Below, piece after piece: positions 37,871-47,846 of a stretch of 64,000 bases of DNA. The stretch is from Pseudomonadota bacterium (GTDB lineage Bacteria > Pseudomonadota > Alphaproteobacteria > Azospirillales > Azospirillaceae). The notes under the pieces are model-generated. The model was not told the origin of the DNA, ran no database searches, and was given only the letters and a program-made list of their open reading frames with translations. Where the stretch lies: assembly GCA_023423695.1 (NCBI GenBank), contig JAFAFA010000114.1, positions 1 through 64,000 of the forward strand, given 5' to 3'. Positions within the stretch are counted from its first letter, which is position 1. Each line of letters begins with the position of its first letter. Both the position numbers and the translations under genes were made by a program.

Positions 37871-39117
37871 GCATGACCGTTTCGACCGAATCGGCGACCG
37901 GCGTCGTCACGACTGGCCCGATCAGCGCCTCCGGTCCCGAGACCAAGACGCAGATCAAGCCCTATACGATGAATTTCGGGCCGCAGCACCCGGCCGCCCA
38001 CGGCGTGCTCCGTCTGGTGATGGAGCTGAACGGCGAGGTGGTGGAGCGCTGCGATCCGCACATCGGCCTGCTGCACCGCGGCACCGAAAAGCTGATCGAG
38101 TACAAGACCTACGTCCAGGCCGTGCCGTATTTCGACCGCCTGGATTATGTCAGCCCGATGTGCATGGAGCACGCCTATGTGCTCGGCATCGAGAACCTGC
38201 TGCAGATCAAGGCGCCGCTGCGCGCCCAGTACATCCGCGTGCTGTTCTCGGAGATCACGCGCATCCTGAACCACATCCTGTCGATCACGACGGGTGCGCT
38301 CGACGTCGGCGCCATCACGCCGGCCCTGTGGGGCTTCGAGGAACGCGAAATCCTCATGGAGTTCTACGAGCGGGTTTCGGGCGCCCGCCTGCACGCCAAC
38401 TATTTCCGGCCGGGCGGCGTCGCCTGGGACCTGCCGGACGGGCTGCTGGACGACATCTGGGCCTTCACCGAGCGTTTTCCGAAGTTCATGGACGACCTCG
38501 AGGGCCTGCTGACCGAGAACCGCATCTTCAAGCAGCGCACGGTCGACATCGGCATCGTCACCAAGGAGGAGGCGCTCGACTGGGCCTTCACCGGCCCGAT
38601 GCTGCGCGGCTCCGGCGTCGCCTGGGATCTGCGCAAGTCGCAGCCCTACGAAGTCTATGACCGCATGGAATTCGACGTCCCGGTCGGCCTGACCGGCGAC
38701 TGCTGGGCGCGCTATCTGGTGCGCATGGAGGAGATGCGGCAGTCGCTGCGCATCATCCGCCAGTGCTGCAAGGAGATGCCGGCCGGCCCCTACAAGATCG
38801 AGGACCGGAAGGTGTCGCCGCCGCCGCGCGGCGAGATGAAGCGCTCGATGGAAGCGCTGATCCACCACTTCAAGCTCTTCACCGAGGGCTTCCACGTCCC
38901 CGCCGGCGAGACCTACACCGCCATCGAAGCGCCCAAGGGCGAGTTCGGCGTGTATCTGGTGTCCGACGGCACCAACAAGCCCTACCGCTGCAAGATCCGC
39001 GCGCCGGGCTTCGCCCATCTTCAGGGCCTGGACTTCATGTCGAAGGGTCACATGCTGGCCGACGCCGTCGCCAACATCGCCTCGATGGACATCGTTTTCG
39101 GAGAAATCGATCGATGA
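37867..39117 (+). CDS. nuoD: NADH-quinone oxidoreductase subunit D
   Basis: 49-kDa-type subunit that forms the quinone site with NuoB. Conserved sequence: MNFGPQHPAAHGVLRLV, DPHIGLLHRGTEKLIE, SGARLHANYFRPGGV, and SPPPRGEMK near the end with the invariant C-terminal FGEIDR. GTG 37867 overlaps the nuoC stop (GTGA) and sits 9 bases after GGGAG; ATG 37873 is the alternative. 416 residues from the GTG. Confidence 0.96.
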   Translation: MSMTVSTESATGVVTTGPISASGPETKTQIKPYTMNFGPQHPAAHGVLRLVMELNGEVVERCDPHIGLLHRGTEKLIEYKTYVQAVPYFDRLDYVSPMCMEHAYVLGIENLLQIKAPLRAQYIRVLFSEITRILNHILSITTGALDVGAITPALWGFEEREILMEFYERVSGARLHANYFRPGGVAWDLPDGLLDDIWAFTERFPKFMDDLEGLLTENRIFKQRTVDIGIVTKEEALDWAFTGPMLRGSGVAWDLRKSQPYEVYDRMEFDVPVGLTGDCWARYLVRMEEMRQSLRIIRQCCKEMPAGPYKIEDRKVSPPPRGEMKRSMEALIHHFKLFTEGFHVPAGETYTAIEAPKGEFGVYLVSDGTNKPYRCKIRAPGFAHLQGLDFMSKGHMLADAVANIASMDIVFGEIDR

Positions 39118-39761
39118 GCGCGCCCGCTTCCGATCACGGCCACGCCGAGCCGACCAGCTTCACCTTCACTCCGGAAAACCTGGAGCTGGCGAAGCGCATC
39201 ATCGCCAAGTACCCGCAGGGCAAGCAGGCCAGCGCCTGCATGCCGCTGCTGGACGTGGCCCAGCGCCAGAACGGCGGCTGGCTGCCGCGCGTCGCCATGG
39301 ACGCCGTGGCCGACCTGCTCGGCATGCCGCGCATCCGCGTGTACGAGGTCGCGACCTTCTACACGATGTACAACAAGAACCCGGTCGGCAGGCACCACAT
39401 CCAGGTCTGCACCACCACGCCCTGCTGGCTGCGCGGGTCGGACGACATCGTCCACACCTGCAAGAAGAAGCTCGGCATCGAGGTGGGCGAGACCACGGCC
39501 GACGGCCAGTTCACGCTGGGCGAGGTCGAATGCTCGGGCGCCTGCGTCAACGCGCCGGTTGTGCAGATCGGTGACGATTACTACGAAGACGTGGCCCCGG
39601 AGCACATGGAGCGCATCCTCGACGCGCTGGCGCGCGGCGAGACGCCGAAGCCCGGTTCGCAGACCGGCCGTCAGTCCTCGGAGCCGGTCGGCGGCCCGAC
39701 GACGCTGAAGGCCTTTACCACCGCGCAAGCGGACGCCACCACCGCGCAAGCGGACGATTGA
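39114..39761 (+). CDS. nuoE: NADH-quinone oxidoreductase subunit E
   Basis: 24-kDa-type subunit with a [2Fe-2S] cluster (N1a). Ligands are in QVCTTTPCWLRG and VECSGACVNAPVV. ATG 39114 overlaps the nuoD stop (ATGA). At 215 residues it is longer than the core family; the C-terminal 45 residues are low-complexity and end with a short duplicated block (TTAQADA/TTAQADD) encoded by a 19-base direct repeat at 39717-39735 and 39738-39756. Confidence 0.95.
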   Translation: MSAPASDHGHAEPTSFTFTPENLELAKRIIAKYPQGKQASACMPLLDVAQRQNGGWLPRVAMDAVADLLGMPRIRVYEVATFYTMYNKNPVGRHHIQVCTTTPCWLRGSDDIVHTCKKKLGIEVGETTADGQFTLGEVECSGACVNAPVVQIGDDYYEDVAPEHMERILDALARGETPKPGSQTGRQSSEPVGGPTTLKAFTTAQADATTAQADD

Positions 39762-39777
39762 GGGGGAGGGGACAGCG

Positions 39778-41067
<1,290 letters not shown>

Positions 41068-41082
41068 GGAGTTCCCGTTCCC

Positions 41083-43146
41083 ATGCCGAAACTGACCATC
41101 GACGGGATCGAGATCGAGGTCGAGCCGGGCACCTCGATCCTCCAGGCTTGCGAGCAGCTGGGGATCGAGATTCCGCGCTTCTGCTACCACGAGCGTCTCA
41201 GCGTGCCGGCCAACTGCCGCATGTGCCTGGTGGAGATGGAGCGCGCGCCCAAGCCGGTCGCGTCCTGCGCCATGCCCTGCGGCGACGGAATGGTCGTCCG
41301 CACCAACAGCGAGACCGTCCTGAAGGCCCGCAAGGGCGTCATGGAGTTCCTGCTGATCAACCACCCGCTGGATTGCCCGATCTGCGACCAGGGCGGCGAG
41401 TGCGATCTGCAGGACCAGGCCATGGCCTATGGCTTCGACCGCGGCCGCTACGGCGAGAACAAGCGGGCGGTCAAGGACAAGTACATGGGTCCGGTCATCA
41501 AGACCATCATGACCCGTTGCATCCACTGCACCCGCTGCATCCGCTTCATCAACGAAGTGGCCGGTGTTCCCGATGTCGGCGCCGTCTATCGCGGCGAGCA
41601 TATGGAGATCACCACCTTCGTCGAGAAGGCCATCGGTTCGGAGCTGTCGGGCAACCTCGCCGACGTCTGCCCGGTCGGCGCGCTGACCCACAAGCCCTAC
41701 GCCTTCACGGCGCGCCCGTGGGAACTGCGCAAGACCGAGACCATCGACGTCCTCGACGCCGTCGGCTCGAACATCCGCGTCGACGCCCGTGGGCCCGAGG
41801 TGATGCGCGTCCTGCCGCGCGTGAACGACGACATCAACGAGGAGTGGCTGAACGACAAGAGCCGCTACTCCTATGACGGTCTGAAGCGTCAGCGCCTGGA
41901 CCGGCCCTACATCCGCCAGAACGGCAAGCTGGTTCCGGCCAGCTGGGCCGAGGCCTTCACCGCCATCGCGGCGCGCCTGAAGGGCCTGCCCGGCAACCGC
42001 ATCGCCGCCATCTCCGGCGATCTGGTCGACGTCGAGGCGCAGTTCGCGCTGAAGGAACTGCTGTCGCGTCTGGGCTCTGCGAACCTGGATTGCCGTCAGG
42101 ACGGTGCGCGGTTCGACACCTCGGTGCGCGCCGGCTACCTCTTCAACTCGGGCATCGCCGGCATCGAGAAGGCCGACGTCATCCTGCTGGTCGGCACCAA
42201 CCCGCGCTGGGAAGGCACGCTGGTCAACGCCCGCATCCGCAAGCGTTATCTGGCGGGCGGCGTCACCATCGCCTCCATCGGCGAGCAGCGCGACCTGACC
42301 TACCCCTACAGCGTGATCGGCACCGGTCCGGAGACGCTGCAGCAGCTGGTCGATGGCAGCCACCCGTTCGCCGAGACCCTGCGCGCGGCCAAGAACCCGA
42401 TGATCATCGTCGGCATGGGCGCCTTCCAGCGCGCCGACGGTCTCGCGGTCCAGGCCGCCGCCCGTCTGGTCGGCGAGGCCTACGGCATGTTCCGCGACGA
42501 TTGGAACGGCTTCAACGTGCTGCACACCGCCGCGGCGCGTGTCGGCGGCATCGAAGCCGGTTTCCTGCCGGGCGAGGGCGGCCGCGACGTCCACGGCATC
42601 CTCGACGGCGCGTCGAAGGGCGAGATCGACGTCGTCTACCTGCTGGGCGCCGACGAGATCGACACGGCCCGGCTGGGCAATGCTTTCGTCGTCTATCAGG
42701 GCCACCACGGCGATGCCGGCGCCCACCGCGCCGACGTCATCCTGCCGGGTGCCGCCTACACCGAGAAGAACGCGGTCTACGTCAACACCGAAGGCCGTCC
42801 GCAGCTCGCCCGCCTCGCGGTGTTCCCGCCGGGTGAAGCGCGCGAGGACTGGAAGATCGTCCGCGCCCTGTCGGAAGTCCTGGGCACCACGCTGCCCTTC
42901 GACACCCACGGCCAACTGCGCCAGCGGCTGATGGCGGCGAACCCGATCTTCGGTGCGGTCGGCGAGATGACCCCGGCCGCCTGGGCGCCGTTCGGTGCGC
43001 AGGGCCCGCTGGGCGCCGCGCCCTTCGTGACGCCGATCACCAACTTCTACATGACCGACCCGATCAGCCGGGCATCGGTGACGATGGCCAACTGCACGGA
43101 AGCGCTGGTGGGCCCTGCTCAGGAGAGGACTGGCACCCATGGCTGA
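41083..43146 (+). CDS. nuoG: NADH-quinone oxidoreductase subunit G
   Basis: 75-kDa-type subunit (687 residues) carrying several Fe-S clusters. N-terminal [2Fe-2S] ligands are in FCYHERLSVPANCRMCLVEM. The His-Cys3 cluster is in HPLDCPICDQGGECDLQD, and a [4Fe-4S] cluster in RCIHCTRCIRF with DVCPVGALTHKPY. The molybdopterin-oxidoreductase-like C-terminal domain follows from about 220. The length is mitochondrial/alpha-type, without the extra E. coli cluster. Overlaps nuoH by 8 bases. Confidence 0.97.
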   Translation: MPKLTIDGIEIEVEPGTSILQACEQLGIEIPRFCYHERLSVPANCRMCLVEMERAPKPVASCAMPCGDGMVVRTNSETVLKARKGVMEFLLINHPLDCPICDQGGECDLQDQAMAYGFDRGRYGENKRAVKDKYMGPVIKTIMTRCIHCTRCIRFINEVAGVPDVGAVYRGEHMEITTFVEKAIGSELSGNLADVCPVGALTHKPYAFTARPWELRKTETIDVLDAVGSNIRVDARGPEVMRVLPRVNDDINEEWLNDKSRYSYDGLKRQRLDRPYIRQNGKLVPASWAEAFTAIAARLKGLPGNRIAAISGDLVDVEAQFALKELLSRLGSANLDCRQDGARFDTSVRAGYLFNSGIAGIEKADVILLVGTNPRWEGTLVNARIRKRYLAGGVTIASIGEQRDLTYPYSVIGTGPETLQQLVDGSHPFAETLRAAKNPMIIVGMGAFQRADGLAVQAAARLVGEAYGMFRDDWNGFNVLHTAAARVGGIEAGFLPGEGGRDVHGILDGASKGEIDVVYLLGADEIDTARLGNAFVVYQGHHGDAGAHRADVILPGAAYTEKNAVYVNTEGRPQLARLAVFPPGEAREDWKIVRALSEVLGTTLPFDTHGQLRQRLMAANPIFGAVGEMTPAAWAPFGAQGPLGAAPFVTPITNFYMTDPISRASVTMANCTEALVGPAQERTGTHG

Positions 43147-44149
43147 GTTCTGGAGCGGCTTTCTCCTGCCGCTGATCATTATGGTCCTGCAAATCCTGGC
43201 GATCGTCGTGCCGCTGCTGGTCGCCGTGGCCTTCATGACTTACGCCGAGCGCAAGATCATGGGCTCGATGCAGCTGCGCCAGGGCCCGGCCATCGTCGGT
43301 CCCTTCGGCCTGATGCAGCCCTTCGCCGACGGCCTGAAGCTGTTCGCGAAGGAGCAGATCCTGCCGGAAGGCGCCAACCGCGTCGTCTTCTACATTGCGC
43401 CGATGCTGACCTTCTTCCTGGCGCTGGTCGCCTGGGCGGTCATCCCGTTCGACTACGGGGTTGTTCTGTCCAACATCAACGTCGGCGTGCTGTACCTCTT
43501 CGCGATCTCGTCGCTCGGCGTGTACGGCATCGTGATGGCCGGCTGGGCGTCGAACTCGCGCTACGCCTTCCTGGGTGCGCTCCGCTCCGCGGCGCAGATG
43601 GTGTCGTATGAGGTCTCGATGGGCCTCATCATCATCACTGTGCTGCTGTGCGTCGGCTCGCTGAACCTGACCGACATCGTGCGCGCCCAGGAGACGGTGT
43701 GGTTCGCCATCCCGCTGCTGCCGATGTTCGTGATGTTCTTCATCTCGGCGCTCGCGGAAACCAACCGCGCTCCCTTCGACTTGCCGGAAGGCGAGTCGGA
43801 ACTGGTCGCCGGCTTCATGGTGGAATACAGCTCCGCCCCCTTCGCGCTCTTCTTCCTTGGCGAATACGCCAACATGATCCTGATGAGCGCGATGACGAGC
43901 ATCCTGTTCCTCGGTGGCTGGCTGCCCCCGCTGCCCATCGCGCCCTTCACCTGGGTGCCCGGCATCGTGTGGTTCGCGCTGAAGATCGCGCTGTGCCTGT
44001 TCACCTTTGTCTGGGTTCGCGCCACCGTGCCGCGCTACCGCTATGACCAGCTGATGCGGCTGGGTTGGAAGGTTTTCCTGCCCTTCTCGCTGTTCTGGGT
44101 CGTGCTGACCGCCGGCGTCCTGGTGACCTTCGGCTGGCTGCCCAAGTAA
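43139..44149 (+). CDS. nuoH: NADH-quinone oxidoreductase subunit H
   Basis: Membrane subunit (336 residues, about eight helices) at the quinone cavity, homologue of mitochondrial ND1. Conserved: AERKIMGSMQLRQGPAIVGP, EVSMGLIIITVLL, and ETNRAPFDLPEGESELVAGF with the essential acidic loop. ATG 43139 overlaps the end of nuoG. Confidence 0.97.
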   Translation: MAEFWSGFLLPLIIMVLQILAIVVPLLVAVAFMTYAERKIMGSMQLRQGPAIVGPFGLMQPFADGLKLFAKEQILPEGANRVVFYIAPMLTFFLALVAWAVIPFDYGVVLSNINVGVLYLFAISSLGVYGIVMAGWASNSRYAFLGALRSAAQMVSYEVSMGLIIITVLLCVGSLNLTDIVRAQETVWFAIPLLPMFVMFFISALAETNRAPFDLPEGESELVAGFMVEYSSAPFALFFLGEYANMILMSAMTSILFLGGWLPPLPIAPFTWVPGIVWFALKIALCLFTFVWVRATVPRYRYDQLMRLGWKVFLPFSLFWVVLTAGVLVTFGWLPK

Positions 44150-44264
44150 GCGGGCCCCACACAAGCCAGCCTGCACCGAACCCATCATTGATGTGTCGAT
44201 TTGAGTGCCGGCGAGCCGTCCGAACAGAAGGGCGTCCGCCGGCGAGGAAGGAGACGAAGAGGCC

Positions 44265-44753
44265 ATGGCGTTCCTCGACCGCGCGGCGCGCAGCCTGTTC
44301 CTGACCGAGCTGCTGGGCGGCATGGCGCTGACCTTGCGCTACATGTTCAAGCCCAAGGTCACGATCAACTATCCCTATGAGAAGGGCCCCATCAGCTCGC
44401 GCTTCCGCGGCGAGCATGTGCTCCGCCGCTATGCGAATGGCGAGGAGCGCTGCATCGCGTGCAAGCTCTGCGAAGCGGTGTGCCCGGCTCTCGCCATCAC
44501 CATCGAGGCCGAACCGCGTGACGACGGCAGCCGCCGCACCACGCGCTACGACATCGACATGACCAAGTGCATCTACTGCGGCCTGTGCCAGGAGGCCTGC
44601 CCGGTCGACGCGGTGGTCATGGGGCCGAACTTCGAGTTCTCCACCGAATCCCGTGAAGAGCTCTTCTACAACAAGCAGAAGCTGCTGGCGAACGGCGACC
44701 GCTGGGAGGCGGAAATCGCCCAGAACCTCGCGGCCGAGGCTCCTTACCGGTAA
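44265..44753 (+). CDS. nuoI: NADH-quinone oxidoreductase subunit I
   Basis: TYKY-type ferredoxin subunit with two [4Fe-4S] clusters (N6a, N6b): CIACKLCEAVCPALAI at about 64-79 and CIYCGLCQEACPVDAV at about 103-118. 162 residues from ATG 44265; AAGGAG upstream at 44248. The 115 bases between nuoH and nuoI contain no gene. Confidence 0.97.
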   Translation: MAFLDRAARSLFLTELLGGMALTLRYMFKPKVTINYPYEKGPISSRFRGEHVLRRYANGEERCIACKLCEAVCPALAITIEAEPRDDGSRRTTRYDIDMTKCIYCGLCQEACPVDAVVMGPNFEFSTESREELFYNKQKLLANGDRWEAEIAQNLAAEAPYR

Positions 44754-44771
44754 GCGGAAGCGAGAAAAACG

Positions 44772-45386
44772 ATGATACTCCAAGGCATCGCCTTCTACGT
44801 GTTCGCCGCGCTGCTGGTGGCCTCCGGTGTGATGGTCATCTCGGCGCGGAACCCCGTTCACTCGGTTCTTTTCCTGATCCTCGCCTTTTTCCAGGCGGCC
44901 GGTCTCTGCGTCCTGATGGGCGCCGAGTTCATCGCGATGATCCTCGTCATCGTCTATGTCGGCGCCGTGGCCGTGCTGTTCCTGTTCGTGGTGATGATGC
45001 TCGACATCAACTTCCGCGAACTGCGCAAGGGTGCGATGGAAGCGCTGCCGTTGGGCGCGCTCGTCGGGCTGATCCTGCTGGCAGAACTGGCGGCCGTGCT
45101 GGGCGGCTGGATCGTGGCTCCCAACGTCGCCGCCGTCGCCGGTGCGCCGACGCCGGCGCTCGATCAGGTGACGAACACCCATGCGCTGGGCCGGCTGATG
45201 TACACGCAGTACGTCTACCTGTTCCAGGCGTCGGGCATCGTCCTGCTGATCGCCATGATCGGCGCCATCGTGCTGACGCTGCGGCATCGTCCGGGCGTCC
45301 GCAAACAGAATGTCGGCGCCCAGATCTCCCGTCGCCGGGAAGACGTGGTCGTCGTTCGCAAGGTCACGACCGGGGAGGGCGTGTGA
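44772..45386 (+). CDS. nuoJ: NADH-quinone oxidoreductase subunit J
   Basis: Membrane subunit (204 residues, five helices; ND6 homologue). Recognisable by ARNPVHSVLFLILAFFQAAGL and GAEFIAMILVIVYVGAVAVLFLFVVMM (core VIVYVGAVAVLFLFVVMM), which includes the pi-bulge helix. The C-terminal tail is basic (RRREDVVVVRKVT). The stop overlaps the possible GTG start region of nuoK. Confidence 0.95.
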   Translation: MILQGIAFYVFAALLVASGVMVISARNPVHSVLFLILAFFQAAGLCVLMGAEFIAMILVIVYVGAVAVLFLFVVMMLDINFRELRKGAMEALPLGALVGLILLAELAAVLGGWIVAPNVAAVAGAPTPALDQVTNTHALGRLMYTQYVYLFQASGIVLLIAMIGAIVLTLRHRPGVRKQNVGAQISRRREDVVVVRKVTTGEGV

Positions 45387-45388
45387 TC

Positions 45389-45697
45389 ATGGAGATCGGT
45401 CTCGGACATTACCTGACGGTCTCGGCCATCATCTTCACGCTGGGTGTGCTGGGAATCTTCCTGAACCGGAAGAACGTCATCATCATCCTGATGTCGATCG
45501 AGATGATGCTGCTGGCGGTGAACCTGAACCTCGTCGCCTTCTCGACCTTCCTGAACGATCTGGTCGGCCAGATCTTCGCCATGATCATCCTGACCGTCGC
45601 CGCCGCCGAGGCGGCCATCGGCCTCGCCATCCTGGTGGTCTACTTCCGCAACCGCGGCTCGATCCGAGTCGAAGACATCAACATGATGAAGGGCTGA
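45389..45697 (+). CDS. nuoK: NADH-quinone oxidoreductase subunit K
   Basis: Small three-helix membrane subunit (102 residues; ND4L homologue). Glu residues needed for proton transfer are in ILMSIEMMLLAVNLN and TVAAAEAAIGLAILV. ATG 45389 lies 9 bases after GGGGAGGG; a GTG at 45383 overlapping nuoJ is too close to that site. Confidence 0.96.
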   Translation: MEIGLGHYLTVSAIIFTLGVLGIFLNRKNVIIILMSIEMMLLAVNLNLVAFSTFLNDLVGQIFAMIILTVAAAEAAIGLAILVVYFRNRGSIRVEDINMMKG

Positions 45698-45706
45698 GGC
45701 GGCGCC

Positions 45707-47821
45707 ATGGAAGTGCTAGTCGTATTCCTTCCGCTCCTGGCGTTCCTCGTCGCCGGATCGATCGCGCTGTTCGGCGGGCCGAAGGCCGAGCCGGCTGCTG
45801 CGGGTCACGGAAGCCACGGTCATGGCCACGACGATCACGGGCACGCCCGGATCGCGCACGCCCATGACGATCATGCCCATCACATCTCGCACGACGAGCT
45901 GGACCATGCGCACGACGATGCGCATGACGACCACCATGTCGTCGCCGGGCCGCCGACCGCCGGCGACCGCGTGTCGCAGTTCGTGACCGCGGGCGCCGTG
46001 CTGGTCTCGGCGATCCTGTCCTGGATCCTGTTCTTCGACGTCGCCGTGGGCGGGCATCCGCGCACGATCGAGCTGATGACCTGGATCCAGAGCGGCACGC
46101 TGGATGTGAAGTGGGCGTTGCGCGTCGACCAGCTCACCGCGGTGATGCTGATCGTCGTCAACACCGTCTCGGCCTGCGTGCATGTCTACTCCATCGGCTA
46201 CATGGCCGAGGATCCGCAGAAGCCGCGCTTCATGGGCTACCTGTCGCTGTTCACCTTCGCCATGCTGATGCTGGTGACGGCGGACAATCTGGTCCAGATG
46301 TTCTTCGGCTGGGAGGGCGTCGGTCTCGCCTCCTACCTGCTGATCAACTTCTGGTACGAGAAGCCGTCGGCCAACGCCGCCGCCATGAAGGCCTTCCTGG
46401 TCAATCGCGTCGGCGATTTCGGCTTCGTGCTCGGCATCTTCTCGATCTTCGTGCTGACCGGTTCGGTCCAGTTCGACGCGATCTTCGCGAAGGCCCCGAC
46501 GCTGACCGGCGAGACGCTGCATTTCCTCAGCTGGGACTTCAACGGCCTGACCATCGCCTGTCTGCTGCTGTTCATCGGCGCGATGGGCAAGTCGGCTCAG
46601 CTCGGCCTGCACACCTGGCTGCCGGACGCGATGGAAGGTCCGACCCCGGTGTCGGCCCTCATCCACGCCGCCACCATGGTCACCGCCGGCGTCTTCATGC
46701 TCTGCCGCCTGTCCCCGGTCTTCGAGTACGCGCCGACGGCGCTGGAAGTGGTCGCGGTGGTCGGCGGCCTGACCGCCTTCGTCGCGGCGACCATCGGCTT
46801 CACCCAGTTCGACATCAAGCGGGTCATCGCCTATTCGACGATGTCCCAGCTCGGCTACATGTTCTTCGCCATCGGCGTGTCGGCCTACGGCGCCGCCATG
46901 TTCCACCTGTTCACGCACGCCTTCTTCAAGGCCCTGCTGTTCCTCGGCGCCGGCTCTGTCATCCATGCCCTGCACCATGAGCAGGACATGCGCAAGATGG
47001 GCGGCGTGTGGCGCAAGATCCCCTTCACCTACGCGGTGATGTGGATCGGCAACCTGGCGCTGGCCGGTCTGCCCTTCTTCGCCGGCTTCTATTCCAAGGA
47101 CATGATCCTGGAGGCGGCCTTCGCCTCGGGCAGCGGGGTTGGGCGCTTCGCCTTCGCGCTCGGCATCGCAGCCGCACTGATGACCGCCTTCTACTCCTGG
47201 CGCCTGCTGTTCATGACCTTCCACGGCACGCCGCGGATGGACAAGGAAGTCTACGACCATGCCCATGAGTCGCCGCTCGTCATGCTGGTGCCGCTGGCGG
47301 TGCTGACGCTGGGTGCGCTGTTCGCCGGCGTCGGCTTCCACGAGTGGTTCATCGGCCACGACCGTGCCGAGTTCTGGGGCAAGGCCCTGATGGTTCTGCA
47401 CGACCACGACACCATCGAGGCCGCGCACCATCACACCCCGGGCTGGGTCAAGCTGGCTCCGCTGGTGGTCGGCCTGCTCGGCATCGCCATGGCTTATGTC
47501 GGCTACATCATGATGCCGGGCCTGCCGGGCAAGATCGCCGGCACCTTCCGCGGCATTCACCAGTTCCTCTACAACAAGTGGTACTTCGACGAGCTGTATG
47601 ACGCGCTGTTCACCCGTCCGGCCAAGGCCCTGGGCTATGGGCTGTGGAAGGCGGGCGACGGTGCGGTGATCGACGGCGTGGGGCCGGACGGCGTTGCCGC
47701 CGCCACCCGCGACATCGCGGCACGCACCAGCCGGCTGCAGTCGGGGTACGTCTATCATTACGCCTTTGCCATGGTGATCGGGGTCGTCCTGTTCGTCGCC
47801 TGGCTGTCGGTCTTCGGCTGA
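45707..47821 (+). CDS. nuoL: NADH-quinone oxidoreductase subunit L, with His/Asp-rich insert
   Basis: Antiporter-like proton-pumping subunit (704 residues, ND5 homologue). The antiporter core is normal: FFGWEGVGLASYLLI, GAMGKSAQLGLHTWLPDAM, EGPTPVSALIHAATMVTAG, and the key Lys/His residues are present. The lateral helix and C-terminal region follow. Unusual is a hydrophilic segment at residues 34-77 between the first two helices, with 17 His and many Asp (for example HGHGHDDHGHARIAHAHDDH). Such metal-binding-like tracts are absent from E. coli NuoL. Confidence 0.95.
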   Translation: MEVLVVFLPLLAFLVAGSIALFGGPKAEPAAAGHGSHGHGHDDHGHARIAHAHDDHAHHISHDELDHAHDDAHDDHHVVAGPPTAGDRVSQFVTAGAVLVSAILSWILFFDVAVGGHPRTIELMTWIQSGTLDVKWALRVDQLTAVMLIVVNTVSACVHVYSIGYMAEDPQKPRFMGYLSLFTFAMLMLVTADNLVQMFFGWEGVGLASYLLINFWYEKPSANAAAMKAFLVNRVGDFGFVLGIFSIFVLTGSVQFDAIFAKAPTLTGETLHFLSWDFNGLTIACLLLFIGAMGKSAQLGLHTWLPDAMEGPTPVSALIHAATMVTAGVFMLCRLSPVFEYAPTALEVVAVVGGLTAFVAATIGFTQFDIKRVIAYSTMSQLGYMFFAIGVSAYGAAMFHLFTHAFFKALLFLGAGSVIHALHHEQDMRKMGGVWRKIPFTYAVMWIGNLALAGLPFFAGFYSKDMILEAAFASGSGVGRFAFALGIAAALMTAFYSWRLLFMTFHGTPRMDKEVYDHAHESPLVMLVPLAVLTLGALFAGVGFHEWFIGHDRAEFWGKALMVLHDHDTIEAAHHHTPGWVKLAPLVVGLLGIAMAYVGYIMMPGLPGKIAGTFRGIHQFLYNKWYFDELYDALFTRPAKALGYGLWKAGDGAVIDGVGPDGVAAATRDIAARTSRLQSGYVYHYAFAMVIGVVLFVAWLSVFG

Positions 47822-47846
47822 GCGGTATCGAAGGAGAACAACAACA

